Assembly (NCBI RefSeq): GCF_000687475.1
Contig: NC_057317.1
Span: 3,968,501-4,032,500 of the forward strand
Origin: Ustilaginoidea virens
Lineage: Eukaryota > Ascomycota > Sordariomycetes > Hypocreales > Clavicipitaceae
Length of the DNA stretch: 64,000 bases
Direction of reading: 5' to 3'
Below, piece by piece: positions 52,781 to 63,638 of this stretch. How positions within the stretch are numbered: the first letter of the stretch is position 1; each line of letters begins with the position of its first letter. The translations under genes and the position numbers were made by a program. The notes below the pieces were generated by a model. The model made no database searches. It was not told where the DNA came from and was given only the letters and a program-made list of their open reading frames with translations.

Positions 52781-53655
52781 AGCCCATATCCCTATTTTTA
52801 CCGCGGTAAATTCCATGTATACCGGTCATCCTTCGCGGGCATCGGCAATCCGCCATAAACATCTCTGACTTGTCCATACCGCATGTCGTGCCGATTGAGT
52901 TGCCGCCATGGCCCTGCCCAAAGGTCTCTGTTACTAAGGAAGCGGCTGAGACTAACTCCGCCCTGAATATCCACCAATACACCTACCAGAGGGAGATTCT
53001 CGCGGCTTGTGTCGCTGCCTGTTGCTGCCTGTAGATGGGCCAGGTCAGCACTTCTAGGTTGAGACGAAATGAGTAGCTGCTTGTTCAAGCCGTCTTATGC
53101 CAATCCGCTCTCTTTTTGATTCGGTCGTGACGGGGCGTCAATTGAGGCGTAAAGTCTGTCAGCAGAAGCGACCAAAAGACGCTGGGCTGAGTGACTTTGC
53201 TGGTGGTGCGTGGCGAGGCCAGATGACCACCAAGCATTTGGCCTCTCATCGCCTTTTTCTGTCCTCGCCTATGCGTCTTTGTTTGGCTTGTTTGTCTTGG
53301 GGGGGAAACGAAGTGGTTCATTACGCAAAAGCCAGCGCGGCAGACCCAACAAAGATACGGTGACGTATTCGCCTGACTGCAAATCCTTGGGATGCTACGC
53401 TAATGCAGCTAATCGAACTCAAAATTTGCTTCAGATCCAGCCGCGTGCAAATCGCTTGCTCAGTCAAGTACCACAAGTCAATAAAGGGCTGAAGTCATCA
53501 CGCATAAGAGGAACGAACGACTGTTCCAACGAGAACTAGAAGTAGTAGTAATGATTCTTGTCTTCTTTCCAGCACAACCCAAAACCCGACTACTCTTACA
53601 ATACTATTCAAACCCTCTGCAACTTTTCCCTCCAGAGACAAATGGCCGGAGGATA

Positions 53656-53658
<3 letters not shown>

Positions 53659-53690
<32 letters not shown>
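53659..53690. repeat. A32 homopolymer tract
   Basis: Thirty-two consecutive A on the plus strand, in the 3' flank of the lectin gene. No target-site duplication or retroelement body is seen beside it. Confidence 0.95.
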
Positions 53691-53693
<3 letters not shown>

Positions 53694-53917
53694 GTCACGC
53701 ATCCGACCGGCCAATGCATCTGATGCTCCTTCGTCGACTTCTCTCTTTCGTCATATAGTTCCTGGGACCAAGTTCGCATTGGCTTTCATTTGTTTCCATG
53801 TCCTTTTCGCAATTGATTTTCGCCATACCAGAGTATTTCATCGAAAATGAAAACACGACGAGAAGGGGAAAAAAAAAAGTGGTGTAAGGATGGCATCACG
53901 TCGCTCATATTACAATT

Positions 53918-55119
53918 TTAAAACCTGTGGCTCCTGCTCTTCGCTCGGTAAGCCGTATAGCCAACATATCCGCCAATCACAACAAAGATGAGCAAAAACA
54001 TCTTTACAAAGAACCAAGTCCAGCTGCTACCTTCCTTGACAATAGGGTTCTTAACACTTCTTCCTTTGCTAGCACCGGCTCGGTCGGTGTTGGAGGAGCC
54101 AGGACTGTTGTACAGGTTTTTCGTGGACACGGCAACAATGTCGTGATTATCGCTGAGCTCCCCGGTTTCGGCGCTGAAACCAAGGTAAGCAATGTTGGGG
54201 ATCTGAGGTGGGTTCTTGACATCGAAGCATGACTCCCACTCGCCCTCCTCCTTGTACTGGAGGTCGAGCCTCAGCTGCTTGTCCTGGATATAAGTGAGGC
54301 GCAGCTTGGTGGGCATTTCGGCCTGTCGAATGCCGCGCGCCGAGCAGCCTGCCAATTCTCCGTCCTTGCCGTCGTCGTTTTTGTTGTACGATTTATTACC
54401 ATCGCCATGCATGGCCATGACGTAGGGGAAGACTACCCCAGGCCGGTTGTTCTTGTACGTATCGACAAAGATACCGAGACCTTCGAACTTGTCAGTCGAG
54501 CCAAAGACTGGGCCCGGCTGGCCGCGCTGCTTGGTAATCCACATGGCGAAGCCATCGCCATAAAGCTGGTTCTTCCCGTGAATTTGAAACTCGACTTCGA
54601 TTTCCCAGTTGGTGGCGGTTAGAGGTACGCGTGAGAAAAGCCAGCCAGACTGAGATGGTCGGTCAGAGGTCAGGCGGATGTACCTGTCCATCACTTTTGT
54701 GAGCTTGCTTTGTCCGCCGTGTCTTTTCTCAACTGGAACGGTGAGCGGAGGTGAACGTACGAATCTGTTCGAACGATGGTGTCTCCTCCAAAATCGAACC
54801 ATCGACTTTGCATCTCGGAGTCAAGGTAAGGCTACAGGGCCGGATCTTGCGTCAGCTTCTCGTACTCGTTTGGCATCCCGACACAGGTACTGCCTCCACG
54901 AAACCCCCTCCACCCCCAGGGAGGCTTCGACTTCCGTGAACTCACCTGTTGGATGCTATGGGTCCGTAGCTGTAGAGATCACCCCAGTTAGATATGGCGC
55001 AATTTCAACGAGTATCAGAAGCGCCAGCTTACCGAAATGCTCTTGAGATCCGATGCATGGTCGGCCTCCGCAATCCCCATCCCCGCCAATCCAGCCAAAA
55101 GAGCAACCGGTAACCACAT
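53918..55119 (-). CDS. L-type lectin, VIP36/ERGIC-53-like cargo receptor
   Basis: Four exons, complement(53918..54683, 54761..54831, 54946..54969, 55033..55119), encode 315 aa. Exon 2 is 24 nt (LRTHSIQQ). Junctions keep frame: DLKSIS-LRTHSIQQ-PYLDSEMQSRWFDFGG and TIVRTDS-YIRLTSDRPSQ. Residues 1-19 are a signal peptide (MWLPVALLAGLAGMGIAEA). The L-type lectin domain shows GWLFSRVPL, EIEVEFQIHG, LYGDGFAMWIT, GIFVDTY with its metal-binding Asp, and a closing AYLGFSAETGELSDNHDI strand. One membrane helix near the end (VKMFLLIFVVIGGYVGYTAY) is followed by the short basic tail RAKSRSHRF without a clear KKxx signal. It should bind high-mannose glycoproteins in the ER-Golgi pathway. It is divergent from TIM13. 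Confidence 0.93.
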
Positions 55120-55623
55120 AGTTGGGGTGAGAGCCTCCAAGATGGAAAAGCAATCACGACTCGGAGGGGAAAAAAAATCCAAAGTACCGGGAAGGAAGAC
55201 CCAAAGAAAGGCAAAGGCAATGAGCGGACAGCTTCGAAATCAAGCCCTACCCAGCCACCGGTGTCTTTTCGAATTAGGAGATGTGCTGTGAAAACAGACC
55301 AGACCAGACCTGACCTCTAGCGCGGGAGTTCACCAGCTGTCCTCTTTCAGACCGGGGGAAGGGAACTCGAGCATCAACCTTGTGGCGCGGGGGGGGGAAG
55401 GGGGGAAAGGGCGGTTCCACCCAACAGTTGCAAGGCGGAACGATTGCTGTGGCGGATTCACAAAGTACCAGCCAAGCCACACTTGCCAACCTTTTCCCCA
55501 AGCTTCATCAAGCTCCGTACAAAGGCTTTAATTTTGGATTCGACGTCACCCCTTGCTTTTTTTGCTCTCTCCGTTTTCCCTTGGGAAACATCAAGTTCGA
55601 TAAAGGCCAGAGTCCGGCGCACA
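55120..55623. promoter_or_regulatory. Divergent intergenic region, lectin and TIM13
   Basis: These 504 bp separate two start codons and should hold both promoters. A short G-rich stretch lies at about 55388-55411. No gene is seen. Confidence 0.5.
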
Positions 55624-55977
55624 ATGGACTCTGATTCGGTCAAACAGTTGGTCAAGAAGCAGGTCCTCGCTGAGGCGAACCTGGCAAATGCTCGAGTTCT
55701 TATTGAGGTATGCGCAAAAGGTCGCAGGCAGACAGGCCCGCGTCTACTAGCTACCGCCCGTTGGAAACCACGTCTGAGTACTAATTGTATCCGTTTTCTT
55801 TAGAACATTCAGCAGAATTGCTTCGACAAGTGCGTGCCCAAGCCCGGGAGCTCTCTCTCGAGTACCGAGCAAACCTGCATGACCAACTGCATGGAGAAAT
55901 ACATGGCCGCGTGGAACCAAGTTAATGCTGCATACATCAATAGAGTGCGCCAGGAGCAGAAGACCTCCAGTCAATAG
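55624..55977 (+). CDS. TIM13: Mitochondrial intermembrane-space chaperone Tim13
   Basis: Two exons, 55624..55707 and 55804..55977, encode 85 aa, the size of small Tim proteins. The 96-bp intron (GTATGC...TTTCTTTAG) joins NARVLIE-NIQQNCFDKC. The twin CX3C motif is complete: C34-X3-C38 and C53-X3-C57, fourteen residues apart, which oxidise into the small-Tim helical hairpin. The N-terminal VKQLVKKQVLAEANLANA helix is characteristic of Tim13. With Tim8 it forms a hexamer that guides hydrophobic precursors such as Tim23 across the intermembrane space; import would depend on Mia40. Confidence 0.93.
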
Positions 55978-56314
55978 GCACGGCGTCAATTTTTTTTTTT
56001 TTTTTTTTTTTCGAAAAAAAGTTTCTTTGTAGACATTATGATGGCAACTGAGGGTTCCGACCTGTATCATACACAATATCTTGCACTCGACCAGTGGCAC
56101 TGGACCAGAGGCACTGCGGATTATGGGATGGCTGGCGAGCGTCGAGTGCTTGTTGTACACTAGGTAATGACGCATCAAAGCGGTCGGGGAAGACAGATGG
56201 GGGGGCGGAAGACCGGGGCGTGATGCCATCTGATACAAGCCCAGATAATCTAGCATGCTCGATTCGCAGAACATGGGCCAGTTTGAGAATGAAACAGCCT
56301 GGGATATGTATACT
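55978..56314. other. Convergent 3' region, TIM13 and NSRP1-like gene
   Basis: These 337 bp lie between two stop codons and contain a T tract of about 22 nt at 55990-56011, followed by an A tract. No gene is seen. Confidence 0.6.
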
Positions 56315-57547
56315 CTACGTTGCCTTGTCTTGCCTCTTGGCCTCCTCTGCAGCGCGCTTTCTCGCGAGATAACGCTCTTTCGCGCTGGATATGTCGCTCT
56401 CCGTCTTCCTGCTCTTCAGCGCGCGCTCCACGTCGTGCCGCTGCGCCTCTTGGGCTTCTCTCGATCGTTTTAATGACTGCTCAAGCTGTTCTTCCATCAT
56501 CCGAGACTGGCGCTCCCTCATGGCCTGCTTTCTTCCGAATTGAGCATGGCTCACATGCCTCTTGTCAGCTTCTTGAACATGCTCCGCTTGTTGCTTCCGA
56601 ACCTCCTCTTTCTTCCTGGAGCCGACATTGAGACCACCCCTCAACAGCTGCCGCTTGTCTACGACCTGGCCTTCTTCGTTGACCGCGACGGACGCACCCT
56701 TTTCGTTCAGCTCCTGTGCCAACTGCGCCTCCGACTTGTCCGCGCAGGGTTCGTCGTCGTCGACCGCATCATCATCATCATCCGGCGCAGGCCCAAGCTT
56801 GGCCCTCTCCGCGACGGCCTTTACGATTTCGCCATGTCTTTGTTCCCCCTTGTCCAGAAGCTTCCGGTAAAAGGCCGACATGCCCCCGCCTTTGTTCGCC
56901 TTTGCTTCCTCTGCCTCCCTGCGCTTCTCCTCCTCCTCCAGCCTCCTGTTCTCCTGCTGCTGCTTCTTGTACGCTTCCGTCACGAACTTTTCCTTGCCCG
57001 CGTACTCTTCGCCTTCGGCTTCCCGCTCCCTGGCAATCTTCTTCTCCTCCGCGATCAGGGCGTCTCGTTTTCTGACCTCGGCTGCTTGGAGCAGACTTCG
57101 CATGTACTTTGGCTTTCGCTCCGCAGGCTCCTTGGTGGTGGCGGTTTTGGGCGGGTTGAACGAGTGGTATACCGAGTCGTACTCGTAGATGGTGGAATCC
57201 AGCTCCGCAGCTTCCTGGGCGTTTTTCCGCGACAGGAGCGAGCTCGACAGGTCGCCAAACGGCGCAGCGGGGCGCGATTGTGATTTCAGTTTCGGGGGCT
57301 GCGCGGGCGCTCCGGGTTTTCTCCTGGCCCTTTTCTGCGACGCCGCCGGGTCCGTGCGTGCCATTTCCAGGTCATCGTAGAGGTCGCCGTCGAGTTCTTG
57401 CGGCTCGGAAGCGCCTGTTTCTTGCTCCTCCTGATCGGAATCGTCGTGCCCTCCAAAGGCGGACGGTTTCTGGAGAGGCTTCGGCTTGGGCTTGGCTGCG
57501 CCGGCTTTTCCGGACACGCTGAGCCCAAAGGCGAGAGTCTTGGACAT
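56315..57547 (-). CDS. NSRP1-like nuclear speckle splicing regulator (DUF2040 family)
   Basis: A single exon of 410 aa from the ATG at 57547. Residues 1-110 are Lys/Pro/Ser-rich with an acidic patch. The conserved family core follows: IYEYDSVYHSF, RKPKYMRSLLQAAEVRKRDA and EEYAGKEKFVTEAYKKQ, then a long charged coiled coil (Glu/Arg/Lys) with GGGMSAFYRKLLDKGEQRH. The tail is Arg/Lys-rich with many predicted helix heptads. Vertebrate NSRP1 (CCDC55) binds splicing factors and alters splice-site choice; the fungal role is inferred by family only. It diverges from the LysM gene. Confidence 0.88.
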   Translation of the reverse strand: MSKTLAFGLSVSGKAGAAKPKPKPLQKPSAFGGHDDSDQEEQETGASEPQELDGDLYDDLEMARTDPAASQKRARRKPGAPAQPPKLKSQSRPAAPFGDLSSSLLSRKNAQEAAELDSTIYEYDSVYHSFNPPKTATTKEPAERKPKYMRSLLQAAEVRKRDALIAEEKKIAREREAEGEEYAGKEKFVTEAYKKQQQENRRLEEEEKRREAEEAKANKGGGMSAFYRKLLDKGEQRHGEIVKAVAERAKLGPAPDDDDDAVDDDEPCADKSEAQLAQELNEKGASVAVNEEGQVVDKRQLLRGGLNVGSRKKEEVRKQQAEHVQEADKRHVSHAQFGRKQAMRERQSRMMEEQLEQSLKRSREAQEAQRHDVERALKSRKTESDISSAKERYLARKRAAEEAKRQDKAT

Positions 57548-58195
57548 TGCAGGGCGTCTTCCGAGGCTGCGTAACTATCGCTGTTGGATAAACCGTTTGT
57601 TGAAGTGTAGGTGGTGGCATTGACGGTGGCATTGACCGGGATGTCAACGGCCCAGGGAGGTAAGCCGGGTCCTCCTGGTATGTACCAGACAGGCCCAGAC
57701 GCAGGAGGTAGGAGGTACTTGGTTGGGCACGTGCGGAGCACCTAACTCCGAGTCGCGGACAGCAGCGTCAGCTGCAATGGTACATATGTACCTGCACTGC
57801 AGCGAAGCGATTCAGACAATTCCTGCTCGAAGCAAAAAGAATTCTTGGTCAAGCTGCCTCGTTGCCTCCTCCTCAGGACGTTCCGATCAGTGTCGGCATT
57901 GCAAACACGTACTTTTGAAGCGAGCCAAGGTCTGCCAGTCTTTAATTGTAAAACACAGTGTCGGTAGTGCAAACACGTACTTTTGAAGCGAGCCAAGGTC
58001 TGCCAGTCTTAATTATAAAACACAGGAAACCATGACGGCAGCCAGCGAGCACCTCATTTCAAGCTTGCATGACAGCCCAATGACGTGGTTGCCCACCAGA
58101 CCGACCAGAACCCCAATCTTCCCCCTCCAAGTTGTCGGTCCAAGACCACGCTAGAGTCTGCGCAGCACCCGGGGTCTTCGCCATCCTCCTTCACA
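57548..58195. promoter_or_regulatory. Divergent intergenic region with tandem duplication
   Basis: These 648 bp separate the start codons of the NSRP1-like and LysM genes. The 68-bp duplication at 57888-58023 is its main feature. A TGCGGAGCAC sequence near 57732 resembles the recurrent 11-bp motif. No gene is supported. Confidence 0.55.
57888..58023. repeat. 68-bp direct tandem duplication
   Basis: Two adjacent copies start with CAGTGTCGG at 57888 and 57956. They share the core GCAAACACGTACTTTTGAAG and the following CGAGCCAAGGTCTGCCAGTC, and differ by a few substitutions and one missing T. High identity suggests a recent duplication in a divergent promoter region. Confidence 0.95.
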
Positions 58196-59118
58196 ATGGA
58201 ATTTTGCTCAACTTGCCTCACATCGCTCTCCTCCCAGTCGCCGTCCTTGCCGGAGCCCGTCTCTCGGGGTCGAAGGGTGGCGTGCTGCGGCAGAATCATC
58301 TGCCCGGACTGCATTCGGGTTTGTTACAGAGCGCCGCCATTCACCCTCTTGAGCTGGTTTTTTATTTTTTTTTATTTTTTATTTTTTATTTTCTTTTTAT
58401 TTGCCCTTTCATAAACAAACGGAAAATGCCCTGACTTCGGTGCTAGAGAAACCCTCGATTCGAGCAGTACTGTCCCTACTGCCAAGTGTCCAGCAAGCTG
58501 ACCTCGCTGCCCCGGCATCTCAAGAACCCCCCCTCGTATACAGCCGTCCCGTCGTCGAGGACAATCACCGTAGAGTCCTCGTGCGCTCCACCACCGTACA
58601 CGCCGACGGCATCCGCTGTTGCTCCAACATCCGGTGGCTCGGACAAGCACGAGCTGCAGGAGAATGAGAAGGAGCCCGTCCGCGATGACGTCCTCCACTT
58701 CTTGAACCACGACCACGATAGCATCGCGTCCCTGTCGCTGCGTTACGGCGTCCCCGCGGCGGCTCTTCGTCACGCGAATCGCATCACGAGTGACCATCTC
58801 TTGCTCGCGAGGAGGACGGTCTCCATACCTGGCGCTTACTACAAGGGCCGTGGCAGCCTCTCGCCCCGGCCGATAGAGGGGGAGGAGGAGGAAGTGAACA
58901 AGGCCAAGATTCGGCGTTTCATGACGTTTTGCAAGGAGCCGGATTACGATGTCGCGCTGCTTTACCTGGAGCGGTCGTATTATGATCTCGGTGCGTCAGT
59001 GGACGCCTACCTTGCGGATGGCGTTTGGGAAAGAAGGCATCCCCAGGAATTGGCCAGCAAGTCATCTACCCAAGTCAAGATCAAAAGGCCATTTTGGCAT
59101 GGGCAGAGCCCACAGTAA
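58196..59118 (+). CDS. Zinc-ribbon and LysM domain protein, probably intracellular
   Basis: Two exons, 58196..58318 and 58447..59118, give 264 aa. The 128-bp intron (GTTTGT...GTGCTAG, with a long T-rich tract) joins ICPDCIR-RNPRFEQYCPYCQVSS, which completes a set of CxxC-type pairs: CSTC, CC, CPDC and CPYC in the first 55 residues, a likely zinc-binding module. There is no signal peptide. A LysM motif lies at about 125-175 (HDSIASLSLRYGVPAAALRH, followed by RITSDHLLLARRTVSIPG). The C-terminal 80 residues carry RRFMTFCKEPDYDVALLYLE, a segment also seen in other intracellular LysM proteins. Unlike secreted LysM effectors, it is unlikely to bind chitin outside the cell; function is unknown. Confidence 0.88.
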
Positions 59119-59401
59119 ACTTCGGGGACTTTTGTGTCGCTATATCATGTTACATTTTCTCTTCCGCGTGCTACAATCAAGCACGTTCGTAAAGATAAAT
59201 GAAGAAATAAATAAATAAATAAATGAAATCAACCCAAATGAAATGCGGCAAAGGTCTGTCTGCCTTTGCTGGCTATTCATCATGTACGCCGACGCCGACG
59301 CCGCCGCCCCAAGCCAAGCCAAGCCAAGTGTATCTAGACGGTATATTTTCATGCAGCGTATTAAGATCTTCTCTTCATATTTCACCAAAGAATCAGGATT
59401 G
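59119..59401. other. Convergent 3' region, LysM gene and RSE1
   Basis: The 283 bp between the two stops contain an AAATAAATAAATAAATAAATGA run at about 59204-59225 and four GCCAA-type pentamers near 59309-59328. The long minus-strand frame reaching to 59140 is read-through of the last RSE1 intron and is not part of the protein. Confidence 0.65.
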
Positions 59402-62400
59402 TTAAAAAGCGGATCGGGTACGAACATCCTAAAATGTCTTGTCAGCTGCCAAGTATGGAATTCTGGGGAATCGTTCACACGCACCGATATCTTCCTCTCA
59501 ATCTCTCGAACCGATCGATCCAGCTCGCCGGCAATCATTTGCTTCTTATCATTGGCGAGCAGCGTGTATCGTTCGCAAAGGTCACCATCGATAATTCCCT
59601 TGACTGGCGCATAATACCCTCGATACATCAGATGATCTCTGCCTGCCAAGGGTGGATCTTCAGTTCGGAGATGTTGTTCGAGGCTCTGGAAAAAATCCGC
59701 GTCCTCTCGACTGATGAGAGGAATAAACACTCCGATCGTTCCCATTAACCCGCTCCACAAAAGCACGTCCTGTCCGCCGACCACCAAGCTGGTTTTCGTA
59801 ATGCTAGTGGGGATGTCTTGTGCGTAGAAATGGCACATGAGGTCCAACCGTTGCGAGGCTCCATGGAGATAGTCCCTTGCATTCATCAAATGAAGGCCGG
59901 ATTGTTCCTCCTCAGCCTCCTCGCTTGCCTTTTGAGGACATCGGACAATGAAGATGTTGCCAAACTTGTCTCCGCCCGCTACAGACTCATAGTCCACCAT
60001 TGTCGTACAAGTCGTCCATCGAGCTACCGTGTCGTCAACAAAGGGTATCAATTTGTTGGTCGTGGGCTTGTATGTGACATAGGTTACCCCTTGCTGTACA
60101 TCACTGACTATGATGCGGTTGCCTTGAGCATTAAGGGACACGATATGCTGAGAAGCTACGTCTGCTTGGGCCTTTCGTAGCATCTGGCGCATGCCGAGGT
60201 CGTAGATGCGCAACGTTTTCCCCACCCCCGCTAAAAGTCTTCCTTGGAAGGGTATCAAAGCCAAAGGAGGCTCTTCAATTTTGGTCTTGTGAATGAACTC
60301 GAGCTCCCGCCCTTCCTCTTGAAATCGGAAAACGTACATGTAAGCTTCTGAATGGCTTCGCGGGTTGACGATGATGTCTTTCCCTGTACCAACAATGAGG
60401 AAGCTTTCATTGTCCTGGCTGGCAAACGAGACGATGGCAGCACTAATAGCTGACTCATTATTTTCCAAGTCAACCGTTTGAGCAACTCGGGGTTCTTCTG
60501 CTACCAGGTCAACCACATTGATGCACGAAGCCCATCGGCGGTTGCCTTTCGGATATCCAAAGTCTTCGGGGGGTAAGGATTTCGCGTCGCCGTTGACTAC
60601 CGCCGGGTCCGCCAGCAGCTGCGCCCGCAGGTCCGGAGGCAGGGTGTTATTATCACTTTCAACAGTGTAAAATACAGGTTGTTCCGGGTGCTTGACCATT
60701 GTCCTTGGGGTGTACGTCAAAGGGACAGACTTTTGTGTCAAGGTGTCGCCCAAGCGGTCAATGGAGAAAATCCTGGCAAATGGTGAGCATCTATTCTTTT
60801 AAAAAATGGACCGGTGGAGCTTCGTGGTATGTGGTAGTAATGCCATTTCAGTAGGAACAATTGGAAAAAAAATGCGTAAGGCCTCATAGCCATTACAGGC
60901 GTAGGATCCCAGAGTCTCATCATTTGGCTTCGTTTGTGAAAGAAGGACGGGTACCATTTAACTCACCTCAAAGATTGGCCTTGAATTCCGACAATACCTT
61001 CTTCGCATTGCTCGCTGCTAAAGTTCCAACCCCATTCCAAGTCCACGTAATTGAGCGGTGTGACTACGAAGCCTTTGGTGATGGGGTCGGCATATCCAAG
61101 CCACGGTCGAGAACTCAGCCCTAAAACGCAAGTGGTTCCCTGGACGGTGACCTGGAATAGCCGAACCTGTTTCGGCCCCAAGAACTTTTGCCTCGTATCT
61201 GTCAATTCGCCAGTGACTTCGTCAAGTACTGTGCGCAGATACACACCAGAGTGCAACCCTATGTGAAGATAAAGAGTGGAACCACCGGACGATGAGTCGT
61301 CCATGGCAATGATGGCTAGCGACGATGGCGCAGCCGTGAGAGCTTGGACAGACTTGCTCTCCAAGGTTGACTCAGGATCAAGGCTAAGGATGCGGACGGT
61401 ACAATCGTCACAGCCTACAGCGAGAAAGGAACTGCGAACTCTGCCTTCTGGGACCTCACCCAGGCTAAGGCACGTAACGGTCCCGAACATTTCCTTCTTC
61501 TCATCGTATTCCGCGAGGGAACCATCCGAATCCATCTCAAAGTATACAATCTCGCCGGAGCTGAGTGCAATTGCAACTTGATGGGCATTTGTAGAGGCTG
61601 CCACAATGGACCGATGCTGTGGAGCATCCCATTCATTGACCTTTCCGTTGCGGATGTGTCGAATGCCTTTCGGGTGAACCTGAATTAGACCGTCATCTCC
61701 CAACAATTGCGCTGCGAGAGTGGGAACGCTGGTAGCAAAGCCAGAGTCGCTGACTTCTTCAACAGTTTCGCCAATGCTCAACACAAGCGTCCCGTTTGTG
61801 AATGACAGAACGATGTAGGCATCGTAATGTTCTCCCCGATTCAGCTTCAACGTCCACACAGCCGATGGAATGCCTGGCAACTCTGAGGCCACAATCTCGT
61901 TAACTTCCAAGCCGTGCCTTAGCATCCTAAAGGAGCTTCTTGCTCCGCTTCCGCACGCAGTATAGATTTGAGGCGCATCCTCTCCGGTCAAGTTGGCCAC
62001 CTTGCAATCCATCAACGGATTCATAGAGGGAATACTTTCGACCAGAGCCAAGTTCTCGGCAGGTCGAGGATGGAAGTAAACTGGATCGTATGAAGCGTGA
62101 GGGTCCACTGGGAAGTCGTCACTACTGAATTCCAGCTCCTCGTCATCGTCGCCGAGTTTTTCAAACTGGTAGAAGGAAAAGTTACCAAACTGGCTGGCAA
62201 CGTAAAGAAAGCCACTTTTCAAGATACAAAGACTGGTGGCAACTGGCACAGTATCGAAGTACTTAATCTTGAGTCTCTGCACTTCGCCGGTTGGGTTGCC
62301 CTGATCATCATTGACCATGTCAATTGTGACTTTGAAGAGATCGCCATCCTCGGATTGCAAAAGAAAAAAGAAGGCGCCAGCGCTACCTTTCAGTTTGTGC

Positions 62401-63437
62401 ATGACGCCCGATATGATTGTGCGTTTTCTTGATGGGTCCTCCGTTGCTCCCTTTCTCCGCGGAATCGGGACACGAAACGCGTCCTGATTCGAATGCCGAT
62501 ATGTTATGCTCTCTTCCCCGCAGACAAGAACTCCACTGGGTCCGTCGTTTCCTCCAGGTACCTGAAAGAGGATAGATGCTGTGGGGTCCACGGGCTCTGA
62601 CCATTTTCGAACAACGTGGTTCAGTCCGAGATCGAGTTCGTAATAAACTAACTGTGTCTCGGTATCCTCGAGAGCCTGGCCAGTGGAATCTTGATCTACC
62701 TCTGAGTAATCGATCTCCAAGGCGGCAAACACGGGGTTTGCATAACCAACATCCAACGCGGTCATGGCAATGACAAGCACACCAGGTTTGTGCGCTTCCA
62801 AAGGTGAGGAAATGGTCAGCTCTGCCTGTGTACTTCTGTTCAAAACGTATACGAGCTTGTTTTTCTCAGTAGAGGCTATGATACAAGCTCGACCTTTGGG
62901 GTCACAGGCAAGATATTCGCCTGGTATCACCCGCCGTATGCCAGACTTGCCGAACGTTTCGAGATGCAGCCGGGAGAATCGATTTTGTGCAGGCAAGTAC
63001 TCGACAATTGTGATTCTGCCAGAATCCGTGGCCAGAATCAGATAATCTGACGTGAAAAAAAGAACATTGTCAGCATGTAATCGTTTCAAGTAGGATAATC
63101 GATGCCGAGGGCAAATGGTAACGGTATGGTGATGATGTTGAATCCAGGAAGAAACCAGCTGCCAGGTGGATAATGATACTGGATGATGGTTACCTTTATT
63201 ACTACCCGCTAGACGAAACGCGGCTAGGGATCGGATTACCCCAAAGACATCATGCGACAGAACGGTCGTCACCTTTCCCAAAGAAGGATCCGGTCGTAAC
63301 AGCGTCAACTGTGATCCTGCACCAGTTATGATGAGCTGTTCTTTGGTACCCGCGAATTGGCCGAGCACGGCTTGGGCGACGTTGTTCGGTTGCTGGATAG
63401 TCAGCGAATACAAGAACATGTTGGACGTCGTCGCCAT
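59402..63437 (-). CDS. RSE1: Pre-mRNA-splicing factor RSE1 (SF3B3)
   Basis: Four exons, complement(59402..59428, 59485..60772, 60967..63046, 63194..63437), encode 1212 aa, the expected Rse1 length. The start [17 protein letters not shown] is the family start; an earlier in-frame start near 63491 is not needed. Intron 1 (147 bp) is a multiple of three without stops and is hidden in the open frame; removal joins [16 protein letters not shown]. Intron 2 (194 bp) joins [14 protein letters not shown]. Intron 3 (56 bp, with CTGAC) leads to a 27-nt last exon reading DVRTRSAF and stop, after REIERKIS. The protein has the three beta-propeller CPSF-A/DDB1 layout. It is the scaffold subunit of SF3b in U2 snRNP and holds SF3B1 and PHF5A at the branch site. 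Confidence 0.96.
63047..63193 (-). other. Frame-preserving intron in RSE1
   Basis: A 147-bp GT-AG intron (GTAACC...TTCACGTCAG) that has no in-frame stop. Retention would insert 49 residues with a histidine run into the first beta-propeller. Family alignment supports removal. Confidence 0.85.
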
Positions 63438-63638
63438 GATGCTCTCTCGGCGCAGTCCAGCCTGCGCGGCTTCGAGTGGCTTGATTGCCAATTGGAAGCT
63501 TTTGAATAAAACTTGATGGGATGGATTTCTCAGGCGAGGTCCAAAACTTCCAAGTTTGCCTACCTCTCGTGGGTCGTCGGCTGCATGGAGGAACAGTTAA
63601 TGCGGGCACATCGAAAGTGGGGACCAAGCTTGCCGAAA

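Larger units (their letters stand above)
51636..53917. promoter_or_regulatory. Long upstream region of the kinase gene
   Basis: These 2.28 kb form the largest gene-free block in the window. The part next to the kinase is probably its promoter and 5' UTR; the far end is the 3' flank of the lectin gene. It contains three copies of the GTACGGAGTAC-type motif (TACTCCGTACG at 52070, exact copies at 52134 and 52538), a 10-bp tandem repeat at 52711-52780 and an A32 tract at 53659-53690. I found no frame with protein similarity on either strand. Confidence 0.6.

Noticed and set aside
53659..53690. A32 tract as the tail of a retroposed copy
   Set aside because: No reading frame, target-site duplication or element body lies next to it, so a simple homopolymer is the better explanation.
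59140..59484. Long C-terminal extension of RSE1 in the unspliced fr
   Set aside because: It is read-through of the last 56-bp intron. Splicing restores the family ending RTRSAF and stop at 59402; the extension also crosses the GCCAA repeat and an AAAT run.
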